Shown here: one piece after another, positions 37,743 to 47,046 of the stretch
How the letters are laid out: each line of letters starts with the position of its first letter
Position numbering within the stretch: the stretch's first letter is position 1
NCBI RefSeq assembly: GCF_015665295.1
Contig: NZ_JADFAJ010000012.1
Location: forward strand, 117,016 to 181,015
DNA from: Maricaulis sp.
GTDB lineage: Bacteria; Pseudomonadota; Alphaproteobacteria; Caulobacterales; Maricaulaceae
Reading direction: 5' to 3'
Length of the DNA stretch: 64,000 nt
Made by a program: the position numbers and the translations under genes
Notes under the pieces: generated by a model
The model's input: only the letters and a program-made list of their open reading frames with translations
The model's database searches: none
What the model was told of the DNA's origin: nothing

Positions 37743-38615
37743 ATGAGCCGCTGGACACTCGGCCTTCTGGGCGGATCGGGTCTTTATGCGCTGGACGGGC
37801 TCGATGACGTGCGCAGCGAGACCGTGGAGACCCCCTGGGGTGTCCCGTCAGCGCCGCTGACCCGTGGCAAGTTGAATGGCGTCGAGCTGGTCTTCCTGCC
37901 TCGTCATGGCCCCGGCCACGCCATCCCGCCATCAGACATCCCCTATCGCGCCAATATCGCGGCGCTGAAAATGGCCGGCTGTACCGACATCCTCTCGATC
38001 TCGGCCTGCGGCTCGCTGCGCGAGGACTTGCCGCCGGGGCATTTCGTGATGGTGGACCAGTATGTCGATCGCACGGTGGGCCGTGAGCGCTCCTTCTTCG
38101 GAACCGGCTGTGTGGCCCATGTCCCGCTGGCGCAGCCGGTCTGCGCGCGACTGGCCGAACTGGCTGCCGAGGCCGGTGAGGCCGAGGGCATCCCCGTCAC
38201 GCGCGGCGGCACCTATCTGGCAATGGAAGGCCCGCAGTTTTCCACCCGCGCCGAAAGCGAACTCTACCGGCAATGGGGCATGGACGTGATCGGCATGACC
38301 AACATGCCCGAGGCCCGTCTCGCCCGCGAGGCCGAGCTGCCCTATGCCGCGATTGCCATGGTCACGGATTATGATTGCTGGCGCGATGAGGGCGAGAGTG
38401 TCGATGTCGCGTCCGTCATGGCTGTGATGCAGTCCAACACGATTTCGGCCAGACGCCTGCTTGACCGCCTTGCCCACGCGCTGTCTTCGCTTGCCCGCAC
38501 CCCGTCGCCCGACGGGATCGAGACCTGCCTGGATACGGCGGTGATTACGCCTGTGGCGGCGCGCGATGCGGCGCTCGTGTCGCGTTTGAAATGCATCGCC
38601 GGACGCGTTGTCTGA
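37743..38615 (+). CDS. mtnP: S-methyl-5'-thioadenosine phosphorylase
   Basis: A 290-residue phosphorylase (MTAP family). It splits methylthioadenosine, formed in polyamine and homoserine-lactone synthesis, to adenine and methylthioribose-1-phosphate. Motifs are LLGGSGLY (9-16), the phosphate-site PRHGPGH (about 53-59), YRANIAAL, YLAMEGPQFSTRAES and the substrate-binding IGMTNMPE with TDYDCW. Adenine is then salvaged by Apt, whose gene lies 1.2 kb downstream on the same strand. Confidence 0.93.
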   Translation: MSRWTLGLLGGSGLYALDGLDDVRSETVETPWGVPSAPLTRGKLNGVELVFLPRHGPGHAIPPSDIPYRANIAALKMAGCTDILSISACGSLREDLPPGHFVMVDQYVDRTVGRERSFFGTGCVAHVPLAQPVCARLAELAAEAGEAEGIPVTRGGTYLAMEGPQFSTRAESELYRQWGMDVIGMTNMPEARLAREAELPYAAIAMVTDYDCWRDEGESVDVASVMAVMQSNTISARRLLDRLAHALSSLARTPSPDGIETCLDTAVITPVAARDAALVSRLKCIAGRVV

Positions 38616-38740
38616 ACTGGGTTGTGCTCGCGCGCGAAGGCTTTGGTTTGCGGCGTTTCTTCGCAGTGCCGGCACGGCTGCCCCCTTTCCCCGCCTGCAG
38701 GGCTCGTCCATAACAGGCGCAGAGCGCGGAGTGGTGGGAC

Positions 38741-39139
38741 ATGTTGGTGATTTCCGGATTGTTTGTGGCGGCCCTGGCGGGCCAGGATCTGACCCTGCCA
38801 TCATCGCGGCCGGCGTTGGAATGCGCTGAATACCTGACCGATTGGAGGGCCCGCCGCAATTGCCTGCGCGGGCTTCTGGCCGAAGCCGAGGGCGGGCTGG
38901 AGCGCTCCGTCGATCTTGCGCGCGAGGATGCCGACGAGACCGATGCCGATTCCGCCGGCCGCTTCGGTGCGCGCCCGGCGCTCGACGCCGCCCAGACCGC
39001 CTGGATCGCCTATCGTGACGCGGAATGCACGCGCCGCGCTGCCGCGATGTTCCTGTCGGAGGATTCGCGCGAGGAAATCACGCTGGATTGCCAGATCAGC
39101 TTGACCCGGGCCCGTGCGACGGAACTGGCGGAGCGCTGA
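38741..39139 (+). CDS. LprI-like (DUF1311) secreted protein
   Basis: A 132-residue protein with a short N-terminal hydrophobic segment (signal peptide or anchor, about 1-15). It has an LprI/DUF1311 domain, recognisable from the C-terminal pattern ALDAAQTAWIAYRDAEC and a second CxI...R pattern. Four Cys probably form two disulfides (CAEYL, NCLRG, AECTR, LDCQI). Such proteins act in other bacteria as periplasmic lysozyme inhibitors. The start at ATG 38741 has a weak ribosome-binding site. Confidence 0.78.
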   Translation: MLVISGLFVAALAGQDLTLPSSRPALECAEYLTDWRARRNCLRGLLAEAEGGLERSVDLAREDADETDADSAGRFGARPALDAAQTAWIAYRDAECTRRAAAMFLSEDSREEITLDCQISLTRARATELAER

Positions 39140-39143
39140 GGCG

Positions 39144-39782
39144 ATGAGGCCCGTTCTCTATATCGGCAATCGCCGCTTCTCGACCTGGTCGTTGCGCCCC
39201 TGGCTGGTGTTGAAGAAGGCTGGAATTGCCTTCGATGAAACGCTGATCCCGCTCTACAACAGTGAAACGCGCAAGGCAGTGTCGGCCATTTCGCCGGGCG
39301 GCACGGTGCCGGCCTTGCATACGCGCAATGCGGTCGTCTGGGATTCGCTTGCGATCGCTGAATGGGCTGCCGAGCAAGTGCCCGGCCTCTGGCCGGCGCA
39401 TCAGGGGCTGCGGGCACGGGCCCGCGCAGCCGTGGCCATGATGCATTCCGGCTTTCCGGCCCTGCGCGAGGCCTGTCCGATGGATTTGTGCCGCGCCCCG
39501 TCTGCAATCGCGCTGACTGACCGTGCGCGGATCGATATCGCCGCCGTCCAGGCGCTCTGGCACGAGGTGAAGTGCGTCGACGGGCCCTGGCTGTTCGGAG
39601 ACTGGTCGATCGCCGATGCCTTCTACACCCCGGTCGCCGCGCGCTTCCATGCCTATGCCATTCCGCTCCATGCCGGGGCACAGGACTATTGCGACACGCT
39701 GCTCGCCGATGAACACTATCGCGACTGGCATGCGGCTGCCCAGGCCGAGACATTCCCGAACCCGTATGACAAGACGATCTAG
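39144..39782 (+). CDS. Glutathione S-transferase family protein
   Basis: A 212-residue GST. The thioredoxin-like N-terminal half starts RPVLYIGNRRFSTWSLRPWLVL and has the GGTVPAL cis-Pro segment followed by DSLAIAEW. The C-terminal half is helical, with WLFGDWSIADAF as the N-capping motif. Starting at ATG 39144 it follows the LprI-like gene by four bases. The catalytic residue is probably a Ser or Tyr of the FSTWSLR loop. The substrate is unknown. Confidence 0.87.
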   Translation: MRPVLYIGNRRFSTWSLRPWLVLKKAGIAFDETLIPLYNSETRKAVSAISPGGTVPALHTRNAVVWDSLAIAEWAAEQVPGLWPAHQGLRARARAAVAMMHSGFPALREACPMDLCRAPSAIALTDRARIDIAAVQALWHEVKCVDGPWLFGDWSIADAFYTPVAARFHAYAIPLHAGAQDYCDTLLADEHYRDWHAAAQAETFPNPYDKTI

Positions 39783-39803
39783 CCCGAGGCCGAGACCTGA
39801 CCG

Positions 39804-40331
39804 ATGGACCTGAAATCCGCCATACGCACCATTCCTGACTATCCCAGGCAGGGCATCCAGTTCCGTGACGTGACGACCCTGATCGGCGATGCCCGCGCAT
39901 TTCGTGTCGCCATTGACCGCATGGTGCAGCCCTGGGCCGGGGCCAAGATCGACAAGGTTGCGGGGACCGAGGCGCGCGGCTTTATCCTGGGCGGCGCAGT
40001 GGCACACCAGCTCTCGGTCGGTTTCACACCTGTGCGCAAGCGCGGCAAGCTGCCTTATCGGACCCTTGCCGAGGAATACGAGCTGGAATACGGCTCGGAT
40101 GCGATCGAGATCCATGTCGATGCAATCACCGAGGGCGATCGCGTCCTGCTGGTCGATGACCTGATCGCGACGGGCGGCACCGCCGAAGCCTCAATCAAAC
40201 TCCTCCAGCGGGCCGGTGCCACCGTCGTCGGCGCCGCCTTCATCATTGACCTGCCCGATCTGGGCGGTGCCAAGCGCATCGAGGCGCTGGGCGTGCCGGT
40301 GTCCAGCCTGGTCGCGTTCGAGGGGGAGTAG
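39804..40331 (+). CDS. apt: Adenine phosphoribosyltransferase
   Basis: A 175-residue purine salvage enzyme. The PRPP-binding motif is [13 protein letters not shown] (about 114-126), and [12 protein letters not shown] is also typical. It uses adenine and PRPP to make AMP. PRPP comes from Prs (57120 region), and adenine can come from MtnP (37743), so these genes together complete the recycling of MTA. Confidence 0.96.
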   Translation: MDLKSAIRTIPDYPRQGIQFRDVTTLIGDARAFRVAIDRMVQPWAGAKIDKVAGTEARGFILGGAVAHQLSVGFTPVRKRGKLPYRTLAEEYELEYGSDAIEIHVDAITEGDRVLLVDDLIATGGTAEASIKLLQRAGATVVGAAFIIDLPDLGGAKRIEALGVPVSSLVAFEGE

Positions 40332-40445
40332 GGCCGCCATGTCCGGGATGCTCGCCGGATTGTGATCCGGACCGGCCAGGCCGGGCTTTCCTGAACCCGA
40401 AGGCTGACTAAGCTGCCTGGCAGGAAAACGGGGGAATCCATTGTC

Positions 40446-41102
40446 ATGTTCGTCGGTCATTACGGTCCGGCCCTTGCCGGCAAGTCCATCGCCAGCGCAG
40501 TACCGCTCTGGGTCTTCTTCCTGGCGGTCCAGCTCGTTGACGTGTTGTGGGGCGTCTTTGTCGCCAATGGCATTGAGCATGTGCGGATCGTGCCCGGCTT
40601 CACGGACGCCAACGCCCTTGACCTCTATGACATGCCGATCACCCATTCCCTGCCGGGGGCGCTCGGCTGGTCGGTGCTTGCCGGCCTCGTCTGGATGGTC
40701 CTGGCGCCGCGCCAGAAGCGGGTCGGCGCGCTGGCGATCGGTCTGGCGGTGTTCTCCCACTGGTTGCTCGACCTGATCGTGCATGTGCCCGATCTGGAGC
40801 TGTGGCCAGGCGGGATGCGGGTCGGGTTCGGCCTGTGGAACAACTACCCGCTCGCGCTTGCCGTCGAGGCCGGTGTGCTTCTCGCCGGTTTTGTCCTCTA
40901 TCTGCGCCTCACGGTCGCCAAGGGGCTGGTCGGACGTGTCTGGCCGTGGATTTTCGTCGGGCTGCTGGCCCTGGCCGAGTACGTCAATCACACCATGCCG
41001 CCGTCCGGTGACGTCGCGACCGCCGGATATATGGCCAGCGCGACCTTCATCCTGCTGACCTTGCTCGCGGTAGTCTGTGATGTAACCCGAAGGGCGCGTT
41101 GA
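40446..41102 (+). CDS. Multi-pass membrane protein, unknown function
   Basis: A 218-residue protein with six hydrophobic helices. The motifs GHYGPALAGK at the N-terminus, a Trp/Val-rich helix, RIVPGFT, DMPITHSLPGALGW and VFSHWLLDLIVH resemble bacterial membrane proteins often labelled YdjM-like metal-dependent hydrolases. The conserved His in THSLPG and SHWLLD could bind a metal. The start is ATG 40446. No neighbour suggests the substrate. Confidence 0.72.
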   Translation: MFVGHYGPALAGKSIASAVPLWVFFLAVQLVDVLWGVFVANGIEHVRIVPGFTDANALDLYDMPITHSLPGALGWSVLAGLVWMVLAPRQKRVGALAIGLAVFSHWLLDLIVHVPDLELWPGGMRVGFGLWNNYPLALAVEAGVLLAGFVLYLRLTVAKGLVGRVWPWIFVGLLALAEYVNHTMPPSGDVATAGYMASATFILLTLLAVVCDVTRRAR

Positions 41103-41105
41103 GGG

Positions 41106-41795
41106 TTAGTCCTCGATGCGTTCAACGCGCGGCGCTGCGTTGCGGCGCCGGACCCTGAGCCATGTCTGGGCGTCAAAGGCCGGGCCCGTGACCTCTTCGG
41201 CCACCAGGCCACGCCTGGCGCATTCGTCCTCGATCCACGACAGCTTGTGTCGGACAATACCGGCCTCGTTGGACTCGTGGCTCGTTCCGACCCAGACGCT
41301 GCCCATATAGTCCTCGTCGTCGGAGCGGGCTGCCAGATAGGACACCAGAAAAACAGCGTCAGGCACGGTGTGGGCGACAAAGCCGTCGAGCATTGTCTGG
41401 ATGTGGGCCTTGGAGCAATGCGTCCAAATCGACCCCGCCAGGAAGAAGTCGAATTTCCCGCCGAAGACGGAGGTGTCGAAATCCGCGTTGTGATGGAAAC
41501 GTGGCTTCTTGATCTCAAGCAAGTCCGCGTTGAACAAGCTTGTCCTGCCCCACTCTACACGGCCCTTGTGCGGCTCGATGCCACAATAGCCGCCAGGTTC
41601 CAGCAGCTGGATGAGCCAATAGGCGACCCTCAAACAGCCACAGCCAATCTCGCAAACACGTGATTCCGGCGAAAGGCCTTCCCGCAACAGCGAAATCAGC
41701 TGGCGTCGGCCGCCCTCGTCGAATGTTTTGGTGGGAATTCCAAGGAAGCCGTGCTCGTCGGCCATGGCGGTTCCAAGTTCCTGTACGCGTGACAT
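41106..41795 (-). CDS. Class I SAM-dependent methyltransferase
   Basis: A 229-residue protein (start ATG 41795 following ACGGGA; ATG 41765 is possible). The SAM-binding glycine loop is CEIGCGCLRVAYWL (about 47-60), with GIEPHKG marking the acidic end of strand 2 and FDFFLAGSIWTHCS as motif 2. It is transcribed away from a hexapeptide acyltransferase and a glycosyltransferase operon with a 131-bp gap, so modification of a sugar or peptide is plausible but not shown. Confidence 0.83.
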   Translation of the reverse strand: MSRVQELGTAMADEHGFLGIPTKTFDEGGRRQLISLLREGLSPESRVCEIGCGCLRVAYWLIQLLEPGGYCGIEPHKGRVEWGRTSLFNADLLEIKKPRFHHNADFDTSVFGGKFDFFLAGSIWTHCSKAHIQTMLDGFVAHTVPDAVFLVSYLAARSDDEDYMGSVWVGTSHESNEAGIVRHKLSWIEDECARRGLVAEEVTGPAFDAQTWLRVRRRNAAPRVERIED

Positions 41796-41926
41796 ATGCG
41801 AATCCCGTTTCGGCAAGGCGCCTCAGTTAGCCCCAGGCTGTGACCCGCCGCAATGTTCTGAGAGCTTGTTTTCAGGGCAGGAACCGGAGACGGTACCATA
41901 CGTTGAGTAAGCGGTAGTCCAGTTCC

Positions 41927-42415
41927 ATGACGGTAGGCCTTGCAGTCCGGTTTCCGGAGGTTCGTTTCTATAACCCCGAGCTCACCGAGGTGCAGGGCGA
42001 TGTCTTCATCGGGGCGGGCACCCGTGTTGGCTCGATGACGCTGATCCACGAATCTGCGCGGATCGGGCGCGGCGTGACGATCGGCTCGCACTGCAATATC
42101 TGCGCGTGCGATATCGGCAACAATGTATCCATTCAGACCGGTTGCCACATCACGCGTGGTGTCGTGGTCGAGGATGACGTCTTCATCGGACCGCGCGTCG
42201 TGACCCTCAATGACGGTCTCAAGGATGGTCCGATGACCTATCCGCGCATCGGCAAGGGGGCCCGTATCGGTGGCGGCAGCACCATCCTGCCCGGCGTTTC
42301 GATCGGGGCCGGGGCCCTGGTCGGGGCGGGCAGTGTGGTCGTCAAGGATGTGCCAGCCGGCGCAACGGTATTCGGCAATCCCGCGCGACTGCATACGCCC
42401 GCCGAAGGGCATTGA
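41927..42415 (+). CDS. Left-handed beta-helix (hexapeptide) acyltransferase
   Basis: A 162-residue protein built of hexapeptide repeats ([LIV]GxxxG pattern: VFIGAG, ARIGRG, CDIGNN, VFIGPR, ARIGGG, VSIGAG). It has the WbpD/WlbB-type N-acetyltransferase features CHITRGVVVEDDVF and a C-terminal VVVKDVPAGATVFGNPAR. Such enzymes acetylate amino sugars of surface polysaccharides using acetyl-CoA. It is the first gene of a three-gene unit with a DUF849 enzyme and a glycosyltransferase. Confidence 0.87.
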   Translation: MTVGLAVRFPEVRFYNPELTEVQGDVFIGAGTRVGSMTLIHESARIGRGVTIGSHCNICACDIGNNVSIQTGCHITRGVVVEDDVFIGPRVVTLNDGLKDGPMTYPRIGKGARIGGGSTILPGVSIGAGALVGAGSVVVKDVPAGATVFGNPARLHTPAEGH

Positions 42416-42446
42416 GATTGCGGCCGGGCGAGCCCAAGTGAGCGCA

Positions 42447-43280
42447 ATGAACAAGTTGATCCTGAACCTGGCCCCGACCGGGATGATCCCGACCAAGGCG
42501 ATGACCCCGCATGTCCCGGTCACGCCTGCCGAGATCATTGCCGACGCGTGCGAATGTGCGGCACTCGGCGCAGCGATCATTCACCTGCATGCGCGTGACG
42601 AGGCGGGGCGTCCGACCTGGCAAGGCGATGTCTACGCCCGGATCATCGAGGGCATTCGCGAGCAGCATCCCGAGCTGATCCTGTGCGCCTCGCTCAGCGG
42701 CCGCGATTTCCCCGAGTTCGAGCAGCGCAGCGCTCCGCTTCGCCTGACCGGAGATGCGCGACCGGACATGGCCAGCCTGACCCTGTCCTCGCTCAATTTT
42801 ACGGGCACCGCCAGTGTCAATGCGCCCGACATGATCCAGCGCCTGGCGGCGGTCATGGCCGAGGCGGGGATCCGACCGGAACTGGAAGTCTTTGACGTGG
42901 GCATGATCAATTATGCCAATTATCTCATCGACAAGGGGCTTTTGGTCGGGCCGCATTATTTCAATGTATTGTTGGGCAATATTGCCTCGGCCCAGGCCAC
43001 ACCGCTGCATCTGGCCAGCATGACCGCCAGCCTGCCCGCCGGGGCCATCTGGGCCGCGGGCGGTCTCGGTGCCGCCCAGCTGCCTGCCAATACGCTCGGC
43101 ATCTTGTATGGTGACGGTGTCAGGACCGGGCTGGAAGACATGATCTGGATGGACACGGCGCGAACCCTTCCTGCCACCAACAAGGCACTGGTTGAACGCA
43201 TCGGTCAGCTCGCTGCGCTCATGGGGCGTGATATCGCGACGCCGGCCGAAGTGCGCGCCCGGCTGGGCATGGCCCGATGA
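42447..43280 (+). CDS. DUF849 / BKACE-family enzyme
   Basis: A 277-residue (beta/alpha)8-barrel protein of the beta-keto-acid-cleavage enzyme family. The N-terminus NLAPTGMIPTKAMTPHVPVT and the zinc-ligand motif HLHARDE (His46, His48) are family marks, as is the INYANYL... region. BKACEs condense beta-keto acids with acetyl-CoA to give acetoacetate and a CoA ester. Here the gene is inside a glycan-type cluster and overlaps the glycosyltransferase gene by four bases, so it may have a different substrate. GTG 42438 is an alternative start. Confidence 0.83.
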   Translation: MNKLILNLAPTGMIPTKAMTPHVPVTPAEIIADACECAALGAAIIHLHARDEAGRPTWQGDVYARIIEGIREQHPELILCASLSGRDFPEFEQRSAPLRLTGDARPDMASLTLSSLNFTGTASVNAPDMIQRLAAVMAEAGIRPELEVFDVGMINYANYLIDKGLLVGPHYFNVLLGNIASAQATPLHLASMTASLPAGAIWAAGGLGAAQLPANTLGILYGDGVRTGLEDMIWMDTARTLPATNKALVERIGQLAALMGRDIATPAEVRARLGMAR

Positions 43281-44521
43281 GTCGGGAATTCAGGCCGCTG
43301 CGGATCCTGATCACCAACAACACGTTGGCGTACAGGGCCGGGTCGGAAATGTATGTCCGCGACCTTGCAATCGCGCTGATGAAGCGCGGGCATTTTCCGG
43401 TCGCCTACAGTCCCGTGCTGGGCCAGGTCGCAGACGAGCTGCGTGATCACACCATTCCCGTCATCGACGATCTGGGGGTCATGGATGCGGCGCCCGACAT
43501 CATCCACGGCCATCACCATCACGAGACCATGACGGCGATGATGCGCTATCCGGACACGCCGGCCATCCTTGTTTGCCATGGCTGGGTGCCGTGGGAGGAA
43601 GAACCCTTCGCGCACCCCAATATCATGCGTCATGTCGCCGTCGATGCGTTGTGCCGGGAGCGTCTCCTGACGACGCGCGGGATCGAGCCGGCGCGCGTCG
43701 GGATGATCCACAATTTCGTCGATTGCGAACGGTTCGGCACGGTCCGTGACCTGCCGGAACAGCCACGGCGCGCCCTGGTCTTTTCCAATTATGCCAATGA
43801 CGTGCCGGCGGCGATCCGCGAGGCTTGCGAGGCAGCGGGCATTGCCGAGATTGATATTGCCGGCAGTGGCTCAGGCAGGTCGATTGCCGATCCCGGCACG
43901 ACGCTGTGCGAATACGACATCGTCTTTGCCAAGGCGCGCGCGGCGATGGAGGCGATGGCGTCAGGCTGCGCCGTGGTCGTGACCCATCATGCCGGGCTCG
44001 CCGGCATGGTCACGAGCGAACGCCTGCCGGCCTTGCGCAGTCTCAATTTCGGCATCCGCACCATGCAGTCCCAGCGCCTGTCAGCCGAAACGGTGGCGCG
44101 GGAACTGGCGCTCTATGACCGCTCGGACGCGGCGCGCGTGACGGTCTGGATGCGCGAGCATGCCGCGCTCGATGTTGCGGTCGATGCCTGGCTTGAAACC
44201 TATGACGCGGCGCTCGCGGACTGGCCGGATGCGCGCAGCCGGCGCAGCGACAAGGATTTGTTGCGGGCCGGGTCCGACTATCTGCGCTCCCTCGCGAGCG
44301 TGCTCAAATCCGCCCGCCAGAATGCGGCCCAGAGCGACTCGGCGCGGGCGCGTGCCGAGCGTTTGACGGCGCAATTGCAGGCCAGTCTGGCACGGGCCGG
44401 AGAGGGCGATCGGCTGCGGGCCGAAGTCCGCCGCCTTGAGGCCGCGCTGGAGGCGCGCGATGGCGAGACGTCCGGCTCCCGCCCGCGGCAGCAGCAGCCG
44501 GACGAGGACGCTCCGGACTAG
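43277..44521 (+). CDS. Glycosyltransferase family 4-like protein with a C-terminal coiled coil
   Basis: A 414-residue protein. The N-terminal GT-B subdomain begins ILITNNTLAYRAGSEMYVRDL, and the acceptor-side segment IHGHHHHETMTAMM has four consecutive His. The nucleotide-sugar side contains EYDIVFAKARAAMEAMASGCAVVV (shortened), matching the GT4 E-x7-E region. From about residue 335 the chain is highly charged and helical (coiled coil) with an acidic tail. It is translationally coupled with the DUF849 gene. The sugar is unknown. Confidence 0.82.
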   Translation: MSREFRPLRILITNNTLAYRAGSEMYVRDLAIALMKRGHFPVAYSPVLGQVADELRDHTIPVIDDLGVMDAAPDIIHGHHHHETMTAMMRYPDTPAILVCHGWVPWEEEPFAHPNIMRHVAVDALCRERLLTTRGIEPARVGMIHNFVDCERFGTVRDLPEQPRRALVFSNYANDVPAAIREACEAAGIAEIDIAGSGSGRSIADPGTTLCEYDIVFAKARAAMEAMASGCAVVVTHHAGLAGMVTSERLPALRSLNFGIRTMQSQRLSAETVARELALYDRSDAARVTVWMREHAALDVAVDAWLETYDAALADWPDARSRRSDKDLLRAGSDYLRSLASVLKSARQNAAQSDSARARAERLTAQLQASLARAGEGDRLRAEVRRLEAALEARDGETSGSRPRQQQPDEDAPD

Positions 44522-45993
44522 TCCGCGATCAGGGCGCGCACATCGGCCGTCATCGCGGCCAATGACGGCTGGTGGATGTACATCATGTGGCCGGCCTCAT
44601 AATAGCGAAAATGGACACGGTCCTGGACGAAGCCGGGCTGGTTGAACATGAGTTCGGCCGCGAAGAAGGGCGTCGCCAGATCGTAATAGCCTTGCTGGAC
44701 CAGCACTTCGAGATCGGAGTTCTGGCGCATCGCCCGCGCGATCCAGGGCGCGACATTGATGTAGTTGTTATTGCCCGAAGACCCGGCATCCCAGTTCCAG
44801 CCACCGACGCCGCCAATGGTCGAATAATATTCAGTGATATCGACGCCCAGCGTGCGACCGAAATAGTCGAGCATGGAGGCGGTGAAGCTGGCATCAATGC
44901 CGTAGAAGCTGGGGTCTGTCTCCGGCGTATCGCCGACGCCGTCGACTTCGACGCCGCTATAGCGGCTGTCCAGGCGCCCGACGGACAGGCCCTCATCCCG
45001 GCGCAGTTCGCGCATGAAGCGCTGCAGCGAGACGCGCATATTGGCGCGATGGAGGAAGGTTTCCGACAGGCCGGTGAAGGCGGCGAGCCGGCTGATCACT
45101 TCGGTTTCGCGGGCCGGATCCAGCGAGACGCCGCGCATCAGGGCCGGCATGTAATCCTCGATGGCAAACTCGCGGGCATCCGCGAGGAAGGCCTGCAGAT
45201 CATTGTTCCAGTCCGAACGGTCGACCTTGCCATGATACCAGGCGGTCGCGGCATAGCCGGGCATCAGCCCGACATAGCCGATATCATTACCGTCCGAAGT
45301 GTCATCGAAGCGGAAGTCCAGCACGGTCGAGATCAGCGCCACGCCATTGATCGCGACATCGGTATAACCCCCTTCCAGCTCGTTCAGCAGCGAGCCGATA
45401 CGCAGCGTGCCATAGCTCTCGCCCAACAGGTATTTCGGCGAGTTCCAGCGCTGGTGCTCGGACAGCCAGATGCGGATGAACTGGGCCAGGCTCTCGCCAT
45501 CCTCATTGACGCCCCAGAACTCCGAACCCTCGCTGTCGCCGAGCGCGCGCGACCAGCCGGTGCCGACCGGATCGACAAAGACGAGGTCGGCCACGTCGAG
45601 GATGGACTGGGTATTTTCCACCATGTCAAAGGGCGCCGCGCCATCATCACCGACATCGGGCAGGACCAGGCGTTGCGGGCCGAACACGCCCATGTGCAGC
45701 CACAGGCTGGCCGAGCCCGGCCCGCCATTGAAGACAAAGGCGACGGGCCTTGTGCGCGGATCATTCGTGCCGTCCGCGATATAGCTGGTGGCGAAAATGG
45801 CCGCTGTCGCATTGCCGTCCTCATCACGCAGGAAGGTTTCCCCGGCGGTTGCGGTATAGCGGATGCGCGTCCCGTTGACGGTGACCTGGCCCCGGCTTTC
45901 CCAGCTGCGCGGCTCCGGTGCGGCGCTGTCCTGGGCGAAAGCCGGAAGGGTGAGTGTGACTGCAGCGATTGCGGTGGCGAATAGTCGGAACAT
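44518..45993 (-). CDS. Secreted S10-family serine carboxypeptidase
   Basis: A 491-residue protein with a signal peptide (about 1-20, cleaved near AFA-Q). The catalytic triad is Ser193 in GESYG, Asp in GYYDLATP and His in EAGHMMY. NGGPGSAS (89-96) forms the oxyanion hole. This family removes C-terminal residues from peptides outside the cytoplasm. The gene converges on the glycosyltransferase gene with a four-base overlap. Signs point to an extracellular or periplasmic nutrient-processing role. Confidence 0.9.
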   Translation of the reverse strand: MFRLFATAIAAVTLTLPAFAQDSAAPEPRSWESRGQVTVNGTRIRYTATAGETFLRDEDGNATAAIFATSYIADGTNDPRTRPVAFVFNGGPGSASLWLHMGVFGPQRLVLPDVGDDGAAPFDMVENTQSILDVADLVFVDPVGTGWSRALGDSEGSEFWGVNEDGESLAQFIRIWLSEHQRWNSPKYLLGESYGTLRIGSLLNELEGGYTDVAINGVALISTVLDFRFDDTSDGNDIGYVGLMPGYAATAWYHGKVDRSDWNNDLQAFLADAREFAIEDYMPALMRGVSLDPARETEVISRLAAFTGLSETFLHRANMRVSLQRFMRELRRDEGLSVGRLDSRYSGVEVDGVGDTPETDPSFYGIDASFTASMLDYFGRTLGVDITEYYSTIGGVGGWNWDAGSSGNNNYINVAPWIARAMRQNSDLEVLVQQGYYDLATPFFAAELMFNQPGFVQDRVHFRYYEAGHMMYIHQPSLAAMTADVRALIAD

Positions 45994-46155
45994 GGTCGAA
46001 GGCTCCCCGATGACTTTTCCGGAAGACTAAGGCGCATCTGGCTGTGTGCAAGCCTCTGTTCACGGCGCAAGCCGGGGTCATGACGGTCGCCAGGGGCGCC
46101 GGTCGATCCGAAACGAGTATTGGCGTCCGCAGCCGCTCCGCGCTATAGCGCCGCC

Positions 46156-47046
46156 ATGAATTACCGCCACGCGTTTCACGCCGGAAACTTCGCCGATGTG
46201 CTCAAGCACTCGGTGCTCGCCCTGTGTCTTGAACACCTCAACGCCAAGCCGAAACCCTATCGGGTGATCGATACCCATGCCGGGATTGGCAGCTATGACC
46301 TCGCCTCGTCGGAAGCCGAGCGCTCGCCGGAATGGAAGGACGGGATTGGCCGCCTGATCGACGCCGACCTGCCCGAACCGGTCCAGGCCATGCTCGGGCC
46401 CTGGCTCGATATTGTGCGCGACATGAATCCCGACGGCATCAAGACCTATCCCGGCTCGCCGGAGATCGCCGCCCGCCTGACCCGCGAGGATGATCGTGTT
46501 CACCTGTGTGAGCTGCACGAGGCCGACAGCCAGACGCTGGACAATCGTTACCGCCGCGATGCCCGCGTGAAGGTCGAACGTCGCGACGGCTACAAGGCGC
46601 TGAAAAGCCTGGTTCCGCCGAAGGAAAAGCGGGGCCTGGTGCTGATCGACCCACCCTTTGAGGATCGCGACGAGCTGGCCCATATGGCCGAAGCCGTGAT
46701 GGGGGCCCTGGCAAAATGGCCGACCGGTACCTTCATTTTCTGGCGCTCGCTGAAAAATCTCTGGGCGGCCGACCGTTTCGACAATGGCCTCGCGGAATGG
46801 CTGATCTCGGAGAAGGATTTCGAGCCGGAGAAAATCCTGCGTGCCGATTTGTGGACTCGCGATCTGGCCTCCGAAGGCAAGCTGGCCGGTGCCGGTGTTG
46901 TGATCATCAACCCGCCCTTCATGCTGGAAGAAAAACTGGTCGCGGCGATGCCCTGGCTGGCGGAAACCCTGGCCCAGGGCGACGGCTATGGCTGGCGCGT
47001 CGATGGTGGTCTGACCGAGGATGACCTGGAGGAGGTCGAGGATTAG
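46156..47046 (+). CDS. rlmJ: 23S rRNA (adenine-2030-N6)-methyltransferase
   Basis: A 296-residue protein from ATG 46156 (upstream frame lacks a ribosome-binding site). The N-terminus MNYRHAFHAGNFADVLKH is the RlmJ signature, with IDTHAGIGSYDL as the SAM loop and LIDPPFEDRDE as the catalytic DPPF motif. It modifies A2030 of 23S rRNA. It is slightly longer than the E. coli enzyme because of an acidic C-terminal tail. Confidence 0.93.
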   Translation: MNYRHAFHAGNFADVLKHSVLALCLEHLNAKPKPYRVIDTHAGIGSYDLASSEAERSPEWKDGIGRLIDADLPEPVQAMLGPWLDIVRDMNPDGIKTYPGSPEIAARLTREDDRVHLCELHEADSQTLDNRYRRDARVKVERRDGYKALKSLVPPKEKRGLVLIDPPFEDRDELAHMAEAVMGALAKWPTGTFIFWRSLKNLWAADRFDNGLAEWLISEKDFEPEKILRADLWTRDLASEGKLAGAGVVIINPPFMLEEKLVAAMPWLAETLAQGDGYGWRVDGGLTEDDLEEVED

